A stretch of DNA of 64,000 nt from Hydrangea macrophylla. Taxonomy: Eukaryota > Streptophyta > Magnoliopsida > Cornales > Hydrangeaceae. Of the stretch, positions 36,046 to 46,908 are shown in pieces. The translations under genes and the position numbers were made by a program. Under the pieces are notes generated by a model. It was not told where the DNA came from, did no database searches, and was given only the letters and a program-made list of their open reading frames with translations. The DNA is taken from the NCBI GenBank assembly GCA_033977485.1, contig CM066984.1, positions 27,819,501 to 27,883,500 of the forward strand, read 5' to 3'. Each line of letters starts with the position of its first letter. The first letter of the stretch is position 1.

Positions 36046-36052
36046 GGAATGA
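34904..36052 (+). CDS. LOB-domain (LBD/ASL) transcription-factor-like protein inside element K
   Basis: LOB-domain proteins are plant-specific nuclear DNA-binding factors in organ-boundary and meristem development. The 382-residue frame has the zinc-finger-like block CX2CX6CX3C (C12, C15, C22, C26; R-R-R-C, then A-P-Y-F). A GAS-like block follows (residues 41-87: H45-G-F-F-G-Y-R-N, ending A-R-L-Q-D-P-I-L-G-C87), then a short coiled coil with L94, M101 and L108 in heptad spacing. The usual F-G-A-S is F-G-Y-R here. Residues 186-266 are three 27-residue repeats (35459-35701), and the tail is Ser/Pro/Thr-rich. The frame has no stop and no evident intron; a GTAAGTG at 35334 could be a donor. The ATG overlaps an A30 tract (34875-34904), and an A40 tract (36004-36043) makes a Lys run before V-E-stop, so the native C-terminus is probably lost. 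Expression is unknown. Confidence 0.8.
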
Positions 36053-36432
36053 ACATCATGGTCCGTATTCGAGGTAGTCCCTGTACGTCGAGTGTGCGTG
36101 GGATTGAGCCCATATGTCTTACTATGCATGTCCCTCCACCAGCTTAATGTAGTTTGGATCATTGGGTATTGTTTTATAGGGCAACTGGGAGGGTAAGCAT
36201 CCCAGGACGGTATTGTCCTCAGAAGTAAGTCCTGAAGAACATTAACCCAGGGTTCTGTGGAACAGACTATAGGATCTATATGGTTGCTGAAAAGTGTGTA
36301 GGATGTCGTTAGCATTCGATCTCTGGAGGGAAGCCTCACGTTGGCAGGACTCAGTTCCCACTCAGCAAAATCCAAATGTACATTTGTATCATTGTAACTT
36401 TTCATATCTAAAAAAAAAAAAAAAAAAAAAAA
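36044..36432 (-). other. Second oligo(A)-ended segment with open minus-strand frame
   Basis: Lies between A40 (36004-36043) and A23 (36410-36432). The minus strand is open throughout, and a frame on it extends from 36444 to 35950. The residues from the poly-Phe start onward (H-L-D-F-A-E-W-E-L, W-V-N-V-L-Q-D-L-L-L, L-S-W-W-R-D-M) look protein-like, but I recognise no family. On the plus strand it ends in a polyadenylation-like tract. It could be a captured transcript or a retrocopied fragment. Confidence 0.4.
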
Positions 36433-37061
36433 CCTCCTTAGCACTATCTTCGCTTCTTATGTAATGTACCCTAAACATTGGGCTATCAGTTCAAGAATCA
36501 GCTGTGGAAATACTATCTCTTGTTAGTAACATAAGTGCACTTTCTAAAAAAGAGGGTTCTAATCCCCATCACTTTCACGATCCACTTGTGTTTGCTATCA
36601 TCAATTTAAACTAGCTCAAAGGCTGACATGACATGCTTGATCATTCCTAATCCTTCATTCAGGCCCAATTCGATACAATGGCAGCACATGCAAATCCATA
36701 CTGCGAACATTGATATTACCAAATCCAAAACAGCACTAGTGCATTCGCAATTGTCCAAATCATCTCATTGCCAAATCAATAGGTTGCTCCACTTTCTCAA
36801 AACTTTTACTCTCTTTCAAAAAAAAAAAAAAAAAAAAAAAGGGTATAAATATTCTCTCTCTCCCTCATTTCTTATTCACTCCTCCTCCTTGAACGCAACT
36901 CTTCCCTCATCTGTGCCGATCAAGGATCGTGTAAATACATGAGCAAACAATCATATGTGTTGTTCCCATCCATCCAGTACATGCATTGTTTCTAAACCCT
37001 ATACCAACAGTCTGATACCCCACAAGCCTTTGGAACGTTCGACCTATCAACTTCACCAAAG
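36433..37061 (+). other. Further oligo(A)-punctuated segments of K interior
   Basis: 36433-36817 is followed by A23 (36818-36840), then 36841-37061 of AT/CT-rich sequence starting GGGTATAAAT. No protein family is recognised. The repeated segment-plus-A-tract layout, all on the plus strand, is the main feature. Confidence 0.45.
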
Positions 37062-37175
37062 ATGTCTGGGGTTCACAATATATTCCATGTGAGTATACTA
37101 AGAAAGTACATACGAGACCCCTCGCACGTGGTTAATTATGACGATATTGAGACGAGTCATAACGTTTCTTACTAG
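37062..37175 (+). pseudogene. K integrase C-terminal remnant
   Basis: M-S-G-V-H-N-I-F-H-V-S-I-L-R-K-Y followed by D-P-S-H-V-V-N-Y-D-D-I-E, the conserved region just before the chromodomain of Ty3/gypsy integrase. It matches the same region in G3 (42540-42620). It stops at TAG 37173-37175, and the chromodomain itself is gone. It marks K as a chromovirus derivative whose pol gene was otherwise deleted. Confidence 0.85.
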
Positions 37176-37207
37176 TTAGTCTTGATTTCGGGGACGAAAT
37201 CCTGTTT

Positions 37208-37220
37208 AAGGGAGGAAGGG
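37208..37220 (+). other. K polypurine tract
   Basis: AAGGGAGGAAGGG directly abutting the 3' LTR start at 37221. It primes plus-strand cDNA synthesis. The preceding GGGGACGAAATCC phrase is typical of plant chromovirus 3' ends. Confidence 0.9.
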
Positions 37221-39775
37221 TGTAATAACCCCCATTTTCTTGCATTGCCATATTTAAAATTAAATATACATTGTCTGCCTTTATTTAAATTCTTATGTGA
37301 AAAATTTATTTCTTGACTAATCCCATAATTGAAATTACTTTTGGGGTCAAAATGCAATTTTCCTAAAAACTGGCAATACCTGTGTTAAATTTCAAATCTG
37401 TATTTCAAACGGTGGAATTATTTCTTTTAAACTCCAACTGTATTTTTATAAAATCAGAAAACTCTTTCTAACATTAAAATGAATTTTCTGTATTTTTGTG
37501 ATAAACACCGTGTCACGAAAATACTAGTTTAGGTTTAAAACTGTCCGCGCAGTGTTAAACTTCCACAGAATTTTGGGAGTAACTGATTGGACAAATTTCT
37601 TTATACCCAATTATTATTGCTAAAGTTTTCCCTTAGGCCTTGTTTGGCAAATGCTTGTAGTGTGTGTGTTGTCCTAATGCCATAAGCTTGATTCCCAAAC
37701 ACACCTTGACCCACACCAACTCCACCTACCCTTTCAATTATCAATGGAGCATTATGAATTACAAGTGTATATTTACACATCATTGTTGCACTTTCTTTGT
37801 AATTAGTGGAGATTAATGGAGAATGAGTGGGATGTTAGGCAAATGTTTTCTAAGTGGAAGTTTGAGTATTTATACATCCAACCACATTACACATTCTACA
37901 CTCCTAACATAGAGAGCTTGAGAGAGTCACATAGAGAGATAATAATTTCAGAATTTGAAGAGCTCAATCCTCCATAGCCAAGCTTGAAATTGGAGATTCT
38001 TAATTCTTGTATTTCTTTCTCAACAACTTCTTCAATCTACATCATGGTGAGTATTTCTAACTCACTCAAAATGTAACTCATTCCTTATTTACTGATTTAG
38101 GTAGTTAATTTTAACAGTAGCAGAATTTTGTTTTCAGATTTTTGTTAGGAAAACGAATGAAATTTAAGATTCTGCCCGCGTTGTCCCAAGCAAAACTCGA
38201 TTCTGCACACTTTTCGTCTAATGCAATTTTCTCAGATTTTGCACCGTTTGGGCAGAAAATGAGGATTACAGTAGCAGAAAAAGTATATTAGAAATCCAAT
38301 CTAATATTTTCTCTTTTAATTTTAACAGTAGCAGAATTTTGTTTTCAGATTTTTGTTAGGAAAACGAATGAAATTTAAGCTTCTGCCCGCGTTGTCCCAA
38401 GTAAAACTCGATTCTGCACACTTTTCGTCTAATGCAATTTTCTCAGATTCTGCACCGTTTGGACAGAAAAGGAGGATTTCAGTAGCAGTTTTTAGAATGC
38501 TATTAGTTATGTTTAAAATGATTAAGGCAATGAATTACGAATTTTCAATCCCCGTACGCGTATTATTTCTTTAATTCTGTGAATTCCTTTATGTTTGATG
38601 ACATTCATGTGGAGTCAGTTGTACATGCATAGTGAGTGTTGGTAGTGTGTAAAAGAGTAATGATAGTGTGGAAAAGAGTAATGATTGTGTGGAAAGAGTA
38701 TGAGTTTGAGTTGTGGCTGTGGTTGTGGTTGTTGTTGTAATTGTGGCTGTGGTTATGGTTGTGGTTGTGGATGTGATTGTGGTTGGAGTTGAAAAAGAGG
38801 ATGAGGGTGTCTTTGAAATGCGAAGGTGGCAAAAATGGACACTCCCTGACGCCCATGGAAGCGTTAAAGTGTGTGAAGCCGAACTTGGACACTCACTGGC
38901 ACCCATGGAAGTGCTAAAGTGTGGCCTATAGACACTCCCTGAATGACTCGAGTCTGGATACCTGTGTGGGGGTTGCCCCGGTATTTGCATGGCGGTTAGG
39001 GTATTCAAAGTGTGAGGCATTGGACACTCCCTGGTACCCCGGACCAAAGTGTGAGGCAAACTGGACACTCCCTGGCGCCCCGTTGCTAAAGTGTGGCTAT
39101 CTTAGTATTTCAAAGATACCAGGAGTAGGATAGAGGGTTGTTGGGTTTTGTCGAGAGAAAAGAGTCGGTTAGATGAGATGATGCATTGTTCTCATACACG
39201 GTCACATATGTGTGAATTTATCTTTTAATTATTGTTGTGGTTGTTTTTCTAACAAGCTCTTTATCATAAATATAAACTTGTGGTATTTAAATGGAAATGG
39301 GAAAAAGGTAAATGGGCATGTTTTTACATTCAAAGTATTGTTTTTAATACTCACCAGCTTCTTGAAGCTGACGGCGTTGATGCGTCCTGGACATTCGTGT
39401 CCAGGCTTTGCAGGTTATAACCAAGATGAACCTTATGATTATGCTAATTGAGATCAGCTGCTGAGAAGAGATTTTACTTTTATATGCTTTATGTTTATGT
39501 GCTTTAAGATATGATTGGGTTTTGTAATAAGGATTACTGTAATAGACTTTAAGTTATTGTTTTATTTTAAGGCGGTCTGTGCCTTAGTGAAACCCCGTAC
39601 CATAAGTTGTAATAAGTTAGAAAAGTTTTTATAAGCTCTGGTTGCCCTACTCTGATTAATAGTTTTATGTTGTTCGACGTTTTGGGACGGAATCGATCCT
39701 TCAAACTGTCGCGACCTACGGGTCCATAAAGGAAATTAAACGCTTTCCATATTTATGCTACGTCGGGGCGTGACA
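37221..39775 (+). mobile_element. K 3' LTR
   Basis: Copy of 31170-33724 at a constant offset of 6051, so all the features of the 5' LTR recur: hairpins at 39355-39370 and 39386-39405, and the short frame at 39413-39451. Near-identity indicates a recent insertion. Confidence 0.93.
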
Positions 39776-39780
39776 GTGAT

Positions 39781-41290
39781 ACCATATTCAGGGCTACCTC
39801 AAGCGTCTGGATTACTAAACCCAAAAGTTTAACAATTTCGATAACAATAAACAAATTCGAAGCACCAATATCAAATAAAACCTTAACTTGAGTGCTAAAT
39901 AATGTAAGAGTACCTTCTATATTCCGCTGCTCGGTTTCATCATATCCTATGTCCTCTGGGATGACAGCATTAAAACGAGTCTACCTAATTGGGCCAAGAG
40001 CAATTGGTCCATTGTATCCTCCACGGGGTGATTTTCAGTTCTTACTCATGAGGCCGCACTTGCCACAGTTGTAGCAGACAACTTCCAGACGATTCTGGTT
40101 CCTTGCAGCTCTACAGTCCTTCGCCAAATGACCAGGTTTTCCATAGTTAAAACATCCACCAGTATTATCTCTAGTGGCAAGAGGTGGTCCTTGTAGGGGA
40201 GGTGCTTGGGTTACGGCATAGCGGTTCTGGGGAAATGCAGGTTATGGCTTCCTTTCTCCAGTCCAGTTACGCTTGTTCCCTTGGAACTGCATCAGAGGTA
40301 TCGGTCCTTGGTTACTCCTGAGTGGTCAATTTCTAAATCGTCCTTGCTCCTGACCATTAATATCCTCATTGCCGACTGCCATCCCTACCATAGCTTTGAA
40401 GGTTTGACCCTGATGATTCAGAGTCATCCGTTATAGTGGTAGCAAAAGACCTTGGTGATACTGCCTGTTCTTCTTCTTTGAGGTATCGATCATATGAAGA
40501 GCAAAATGGGATAACCGTACGAACTGCACCATATACTCCCTCATAATAAGGTTCCCTTGCCTTAGCTCAATGAATTCCCTCTCCTTCCTGTTCTTCTCCG
40601 TTTAAGGAAAGTAGTTCTCCAAAAATAGCCCTTTGAATGTGATCCAGGGCATCCTTTCAGCTGTGTCCTCTCCTACGGTCGCCTTCTCCGATTCCCACTA
40701 ATCGGCCACCATGTAAGTTAACTGGAATGTTGCCAGTCGATGCTTCTCGATCTCATTACATCCCAGGGTATCAAAGATCGCTTCCATCTCTCGAAGCCAC
40801 TGTTTTGCTTACCACGGCTCGGTATTCCCGTCAAACTTTTCTGGACAAAAATGACAGAAACGCTCCACTATGTGATCCTCACTTGGCCTTGGAGGTGGTC
40901 CATGATTATTTCCATTACGCATGTTAGGATTATTGATCCGTTCCATCCTCTACACAAAGGCTTCAAACAATCCAGTCAGATTAGCAGCCTTAGGTGCTGG
41001 GGGTGCATCCTCAATCTGTGCAGGACGATTTTGGGTAGGCATTCCTGCCATCGATGTAGTAGGGTTAGGCACCTATGTAGATGTCTATTGGTTAGTCATT
41101 AATCCAAAAATAATCACAGAAAGTAATTCACAACTAAACATAATAGTTATAACTATTATCACCTTAATAGCACATAGAACTCCATAGGGATGGTCTCCAA
41201 AACTTTACTTAGAGTAAACCCCTATCTCAAGGAATCTTAAGGTTCAAACTCAAAAAATGTAGGACAATTGGTGAACGTGACTACTAAACC
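39781..41290 (-). pseudogene. G1 gag, zinc knuckles and protease start
   Basis: On the minus strand, about 41000-40560 reads as a retrotransposon gag core (E-K-F-D-G-N-T-E-P, W-L-R-E-M-E-A-I-F-D-T-L, A-T-F-Q-L-T-Y-M-V-A-D, W-I-T-F-K-G-L-F-L-E-N-Y-F-P). Two Trp codons appear as stops. A zinc knuckle C-F-N-Y-G-K-P-G-H-L-A-K-D-C follows near 40170-40100 with the second Cys changed to Tyr, then a second C-Y-N-C-G-K-C-G. The protease active site F-D-I-G-A-S (39858-39872) has Ile where Thr/Ser is usual. The frame runs into K's target duplicate at 39776. Confidence 0.82.
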
Positions 41291-41296
41291 TAGGCT

Positions 41297-41529
41297 CTGA
41301 TACCAAAAATCCTGTCACGCCCCATAGTAGCAAAAATAGAGAAAATAAATTCCTTTTCGGACCCGTAGGCCATGACAGTTGAAAGTCACCATATTGTCCA
41401 TAACCAAAGTCTAATCATTAGAGTAATGAATCAAACCACGCATTGGAAAGTTCTAATATTGTTATATATAATCAGAGTTTATTTCTAAACTATTACAAAC
41501 CTTAAGTATATGTGTACCCAACACGGATA
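41297..41529 (-). mobile_element. G1 primer site and truncated 5' LTR
   Basis: On the minus strand, TTGGTATCAGAGCC adjoins the LTR end. The LTR (plus-strand TGTCACGCCCC from 41313) extends only about 217 bp before the sequence changes to G3 integrase on the plus strand. About 48518-48720 in solo LTR S3 is a close relative. Confidence 0.85.
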
Positions 41530-42853
41530 ATTTGAGGAAAGACATTCTGAATGAAGCCCACAAGTCAAGGATGACTATACACCCCGGCGGAACCAAGATG
41601 TACAAAGACTTAAAAAGGAACTTTTGGTGGGAAGGCATGAAGAGAGAAGTCGCAGAATATATAGCAAAATTCTCTACTTGTCAGCAAGTTAAGGCGGAAC
41701 ACCAACGACCTCCGGGATTACCACAACCTCTACCAGTCCCAGAATGAAAATGGGAGCATATCACTATGGATTTTGTTATGGGATTGCCAAGGTCCCAGTA
41801 GAACCACGATGCCATTTGGGTAGTTGTTGATCGACTGGCTAAATCAGCCCCATTTATTACATACAACATGACCTATCCTGTTGAGAAGATGAGTCAACTT
41901 TTTCTGCAATAGGTTGTGCGGTTACATGGGGTACCGGTATCAGTAGTATTAGATCGAGATTCGAGATTCAATGCTGGATTTTGGGAGAGTCTTCAGAAAG
42001 CAATGGGAACGTCTCTGAAGTTAAGTTCTACATTTCATCCACAAACTGATGGACAAACAGAAAGGATGAATCAAGTAATGGAGGACATGCTTCGAGCATG
42101 TGTAATTGATTTCAAAAGTTCATGGGAAACTCACTTACCATTGGTTGAGTTTTCTTACAACAACCGTTTTCATTCGAGCATAGGGATGGCACCGTTTGAA
42201 GCGCTATATAAAAGACCGTGCCGATCACCTTTATGTTGGGCTAAAATTGGGGATGGCAAACTATTGGGACCAGACTTAGCCCAGGAGACTAATAAAAGAA
42301 TCAATACGGTAAAGGAAAGAATGAAGGCAGCACAAAACATATACAAGAGCTACGCGGACAAATGATGTCGATACCTAGAATTTGAAGTTGGAGATCATGT
42401 TTACCTGAAAGTTTCCCCGGTTCGAGTAGTTATAAGGTTTTGACAGAAGAAGGGAAAGCTATCGCCGCGCTACATTGGACCGTTTGAAATTCTGGAACGC
42501 GTTGGAAAAGTCGCCTACAGGTTGGCATTACCACCCAAGATGTCGGGAGTTCATAATGTATTCCATGTAAGCATTCGAAGGAAATGTCTTCATAACCCGA
42601 CACATGAGATCGACTTTAGAGATATCGAAGTAAATTACAATGCTACATTCATTGAAGGACCTGTAAAGATTCTGGATCATGGAATCAAGAAGCTAAGAAA
42701 CAAAGAGATACCACTTGTAAAGGTTCAGTGGAAGCACCATGATGAAGGAGAAGCTTCTTGGGAGCTAGAATCGGAGATGTGAGAGAAGTTTCCATTTCTG
42801 TTTAGCACTAGCTCATTCTGATTTTGAGGACGACTATAATAGGTGGTAGAAGA
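41523..42853 (+). pseudogene. G3 integrase with chromodomain (Ty3/gypsy chromovirus)
   Basis: Plus-strand integrase remnant. It shows the HHCC zinc-binding region (E-A-H, I-H-P-G, F-S-T-C, the first Cys being Phe). Core catalytic contexts M-D-F-V, V-V-L-D-R-D-S-R-F and D-G-Q-T-E-R-M-N-Q follow, then G-P-F-E-I-L-E-R-V-G, S-G-V-H-N-V-F-H-V-S and a C-terminal chromodomain (K-V-Q-W-K-H-H-D-E-G-E-A-S-W-E-L-E-S-E-M). Stops break it: TGA at 41745-41747 where Trp is expected, TAG in the R-S-Q-x-N-H-D-A region, TGA at 42363-42365 and TGA after E-M. Upstream gag, RT and RNase H are missing. It abuts the G1 LTR stub in the opposite orientation. Confidence 0.9.
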
Positions 42854-43300
42854 TGTAATAACTATAATTTCTCTACGTGCAATAATATGAGTTTTATGAA
42901 TTTCCATGTTTGGTCTATTATTATATTATTTTATCTATATGACTATATTAGTGTAATGTAATTACTAATTAGACTATAAGTACCAAACCAAATCAATCGT
43001 AATTAGGCTTAACTTAGTCCATTACTCAGACCCGAACGTTAAAAACGATACCCATTTGCACGTAAAATGAGACCGACACGCATATTAAGAATATTTGCAC
43101 ATAAACTGAGGTAGTGGCACAAAACCCAAGGTAGGCCCTACTTGGCCGGCCACATATGGCACATGCAACCCCCCTAGACATATGTCACCATCTCATGTGA
43201 CACTTGTCCACATGTGTGACACTTGTCCACATGTGGGACACTTGTCCATGCATGAGCACATGCAAGCATGCATGGTGACACATAACCCGTTCACCACCTC

Positions 43301-43307
43301 TATAAAA
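43301..43307 (+). promoter_or_regulatory. TATA box of G3 LTR
   Basis: TATAAAA about 450 bp into the LTR and about 380 bp before the donor-like site. It is the probable LTR core promoter. Confidence 0.55.
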
Positions 43308-45124
43308 GGATGCATATGCTCTTGCATCTTATTTTCTTGGGCACTATAATCTAAATATAGATAGAGAGAGAACTAGGAAGAGAGTTCCATGGAGAGACAA
43401 GAGGATTAGAAGAAAAGCCTAAGCATTCATCTTCTTTCTTTTGTACACTCTTCACAAACATACACCCATACACTTATACACACTCATATGATTACATCCA
43501 CACTACCACGGGGACTTATAATCTATAATAAGAAGTCTTAGAAGACCTACAAAGAATCCCAAAAGTAAGAGGATTATAAGAGGAGGAAGAAGAAGATTCC
43601 ATCACTTGAAGCTTGTGTCCAAGCTTCCTTAAGCTCAAATCCAAAGCCCAAGCTCAATTTCAAGACTTGGTGAGTTTACTAACTCACTTTAGAACATATA
43701 TAGTATGTAGTAATGTTTATTAAGTGCTTGATGTTGATAGTTTGAGAGTTCCCTGACATGGAAGACAAATTTTCAAATCTGGGAAGCAAAACTTCCAGCA
43801 GAATGTTGTTTAGTAAAATGAACATTTTGAGCAGTTCAAAAATGGGAATGAGGCTAGGTTTTTTTGTGAATAAATATAACTCATTTATCTACAAATAACT
43901 CTTCTATAGCTTAGTCTAAATATCATTCCTTCATAGGTGAAACGTATGTACAACATAGTATAATCAATCTAAGAAGCCAAAACTTCCAGCAGAATGTTGT
44001 TTAGCAAAATGAACATTTTGAGCAGTTCAAAAATGGGAATGAGACTAGGTTTTTTATTGGAGAAATCTAACTCATTTATCTACAAATAATTCTTCTATAG
44101 CTCAGTCTAGAAATCACTACTTCATAGGTGATATGCACATGTAACGTAATACTATAAATCTGGGACAGAGCTGTCCGAAAATATAAAAATGTCTAAGTAA
44201 AATAAATATTTTGAGCAGCTCAAAAATGTAATTGAAGCTAAATATTTTTGTACACGAAGCTAATCCAATTATCTACAATGTTCTAGTTTTGAGTTTGATC
44301 GACAAAGCAATTTATCATGCCCAAATAAATTATATCAATTCAGTCGACACAGTACAACTACTTGTATGATGTGTTTATTGATGATGCTTGTTCTCCGATA
44401 CTTGTGTGGTTATGAATATCTTGTTCTATGGTAGTGCTATCGAGTAGATGAGCATGTTAAGGGTCTTTGTAGTTTTTTAGTTTTATAGACATGATAATGA
44501 ACCTATGCATGTATTTTACAAGTATAACCAAGATACTGCTTTGAAATCTTAACATAAGCTTGAATTAGTTGTACATAGACCCATGCTTGGATATATTTAT
44601 GGAGTATCTACACTACTGTAGACATGTTATACTACTCATAGGAGTATATAATTTGCGTACCCTCAGCTTAAATGATTGTACATTGCATAAAAATAGAGGA
44701 TTTGAGAATCTGGCGCCAGAAACCGATTTATGGGAGAAACCGGTTTCTGGGAAGTTTTTTTGGGAAAAGATTCTTTAAGGAACTATTTAAGCCATAAGCT
44801 GAATGACGACGTTAATTCTGACTTCATGGGTATATAAAAAAAAGCAGCAACAACAACAACAACGGACGTAGGAACGCAACCTTGTATGTGTAAATGAAAG
44901 TTATTAACAAATTAAACCACAGAACGAGTGACGCGAATGCGGTCTAGGATATGTAAGGATTGATTGTGCTTGGTTAAGAGCAGCGTATGTCAAGGATAAG
45001 TGTTGGATAGGTAAACCAATCCGCAGAGGCTGGAATAATGAGCAAATGAAGTATTTGATGGGTTGTAAAGTGATGAGTATTGTGTATCCTTTCGGGTCTT
45101 CGTGACGAAAGGGGGTACGGTTAA

Positions 45125-45570
45125 CGCTTCGATTCTTCGTGATGGCGAAGTGGTGTTTCTTAGAGTGAAGACTCCTTTCAGTTCTTAGTGATGGAATGAA
45201 TGTCCTTGCACTCCGTAAACGCTTCGGTTCGTCGGGATGGCGAAGTGGTGTTTCTTAGAGTGAAGACTCCTTTCGGTTCTTAGTGATGGAATGGATGTCC
45301 TTGCACTCCGTAAACGCTTCGGTTCTTCGTGATGGCGAAGTGGTGTTTCTTAGAGTGAAGACTCCTTTCGGTTCTTAGTGATGTAATGGATGTCCTTGCA
45401 CTCCGTAAACGCTTCGATTCTTCGTGATGACGAAGTGGTGTTTCTTAGAGTGAATACTCCTTTCGATTCTTAGTGATGGAATGGATGCTCTTGCACTCCG
45501 TAAACTCTTTGGTTCTTCGTGATGGCGAAGTGGTGATTCTTAGAGTGAAGACTCCTTTCGAGTCTGTTGG
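45125..45570 (+). repeat. 95-bp minisatellite in G3 LTR
   Basis: About 4.7 units with exactly 95-bp spacing of CGCTTCGGTTCTTCGTGATG (45125, 45220, 45315, 45410, with a diverged start at 45505). Element C3 is inserted in the last unit. Confidence 0.9.
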
Positions 45571-46908
45571 CCCAAATGTGGAAACCTTAGAGGGGGGGGG
45601 GGGGTGAATAAGGTTTTAGCAGAAATTAACCTTTTTAAAACTTAATTGCAAATTAAAATACAATCACAAACAATAATGTAAAGAGATAAGGGAAGAGATA
45701 CTTGCAAACCAATTTTTCAAGTGGTTCGGCAATCATACCCCGCGGCCTACGTCCACCCCTCAAGAACACCTCTTGAGAATTCCTTTAATCCGATCTACTT
45801 CACGGGTGTAGACCAAACCGTTCCCAGAGCACTTACGGGTGTGCACCAAACTGTTACAACTGCCTCCAATCTCTCCCAAAGAAGAAAACCTCTTCTTTGC
45901 AATCAAGGGTTACTAACCCTCACTCTTTACAAATTGATATGAATACAAATAGATAACTCTCTCTCTAGAGTGGATAATACAATTAAAGCTCACTACAATT
46001 TTGCTCTCTCAAGAAATACAAATTAAAGATTTGAGCAAATTGATAAACTCACACAACTAGGGCTCAAATGATAATGTTTAAAGATCAAAGAGATGTGTGA
46101 TCAATACTATGTTTTCCAATCAAAATCTCAACCCCAAATAGCTTGGGAAAACATGTATTTATAGGCCTTGGAAGATTATAGCCGTTGGTGGCAAGTTTGG
46201 TAATTAAAAGCCCCTTTAAAAACTAGCCGTTATTGCCTTTCAGGTTGATTCAGTCGACTGGACCTTGAAGCAGTCGACTGGGCCTTGAAGCAGTCGACTG
46301 AGATGTGTTTACAGAGGGTTCTGTTAGCATTCTGCTCACTTCAGTCGACTACATCAGGCCCTCAGTCGACTGCCCCTCCCTGTTTGTCAGCCAGACACAT
46401 CTCCACTAAAATGGCCATAACTCCCTCTACAAAAATTGGATTTGCGATCCGTTTGATGTTTTGGAAACTAGATTCAAATACCTTTCCAACCATATAAGAT
46501 TAAACATTTAATTATTTCCCAATTGGTTGGGGCATTCCTTTAAAGATGATTCACTTAAAATTTATTTCCAAAACTTTAACTTTTAGAGTTTGTTTGAGCC
46601 CCTATGAGTGTGAGATCAAGATGCCTTACAATGATGGTCCTAGACTTCAACCAAGGATAAAATATCTTCAAGTCTTCAAGCTTGATCCTTGTTGAGATCC
46701 TTGTAATCTTGATCTACATCAATTAAATCTCATGTACACAAAGATGTTAAAACATTGATCCAATATTAATACATGAGATTATATATGAGCATAAAAATGA
46801 CTATGATAATAGCAAAGAATGAATCAATATGAATCATGTAATTATCATAGTATATTTGACATCATCAAAACATAATTAAATATACCTTAATATACCTTAA
46901 GGCTAACA
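45565..46908 (-). mobile_element. C3 3' LTR
   Basis: Contains a poly-G run (45593-45604), absent from its partner, and five TCGACT palindrome copies at 46251-46372, four of them exact CAGTCGACTG. Confidence 0.88.

Larger units (their letters stand above)
31165..39780 (+). mobile_element. K: young LTR retrotransposon carrying a LOB-domain gene (TSD GTGAT)
   Basis: LTRs 31170-33724 and 37221-39775 have exactly equal length (2555 bp), with one difference spotted by eye (31706 G against 37757 A). GTGAT flanks both sides (31165-31169, 39776-39780). The primer site TGGTATCAGAGC is at 33733-33744 and a polypurine tract at 37208-37220. The interior is 3496 bp. It lacks gag, protease, RT and RNase H and keeps only a 37-codon integrase tail at 37062-37175. 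It carries CT-rich repeats, a 382-codon LBD frame and three further oligo(A)-ended segments. It is a non-autonomous, gene-carrying chromovirus derivative inserted in G1's protease gene. Confidence 0.93.
5159..41529 (-). mobile_element. G1: nested minus-strand Ty3/gypsy chromovirus (Tekay/Del-like)
   Basis: A single minus-strand gypsy element can be followed through the insertions. From its 5' end on the right come a 5' LTR stub (41313-41529), a primer site (about 41297-41310), gag (about 40560-41000), two zinc knuckles, a protease split by element K, and the RT start (30691-30780). After a gap filled by copia C2 come integrase C-terminus/chromodomain (11672-11936) and the 3' LTR (5159-11671 with insertions). 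The protease frame continues from 39781 to 31164 when K and one target duplicate are disregarded, which supports the reconstruction. Most of RT, RNase H and integrase are missing. Confidence 0.75.
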
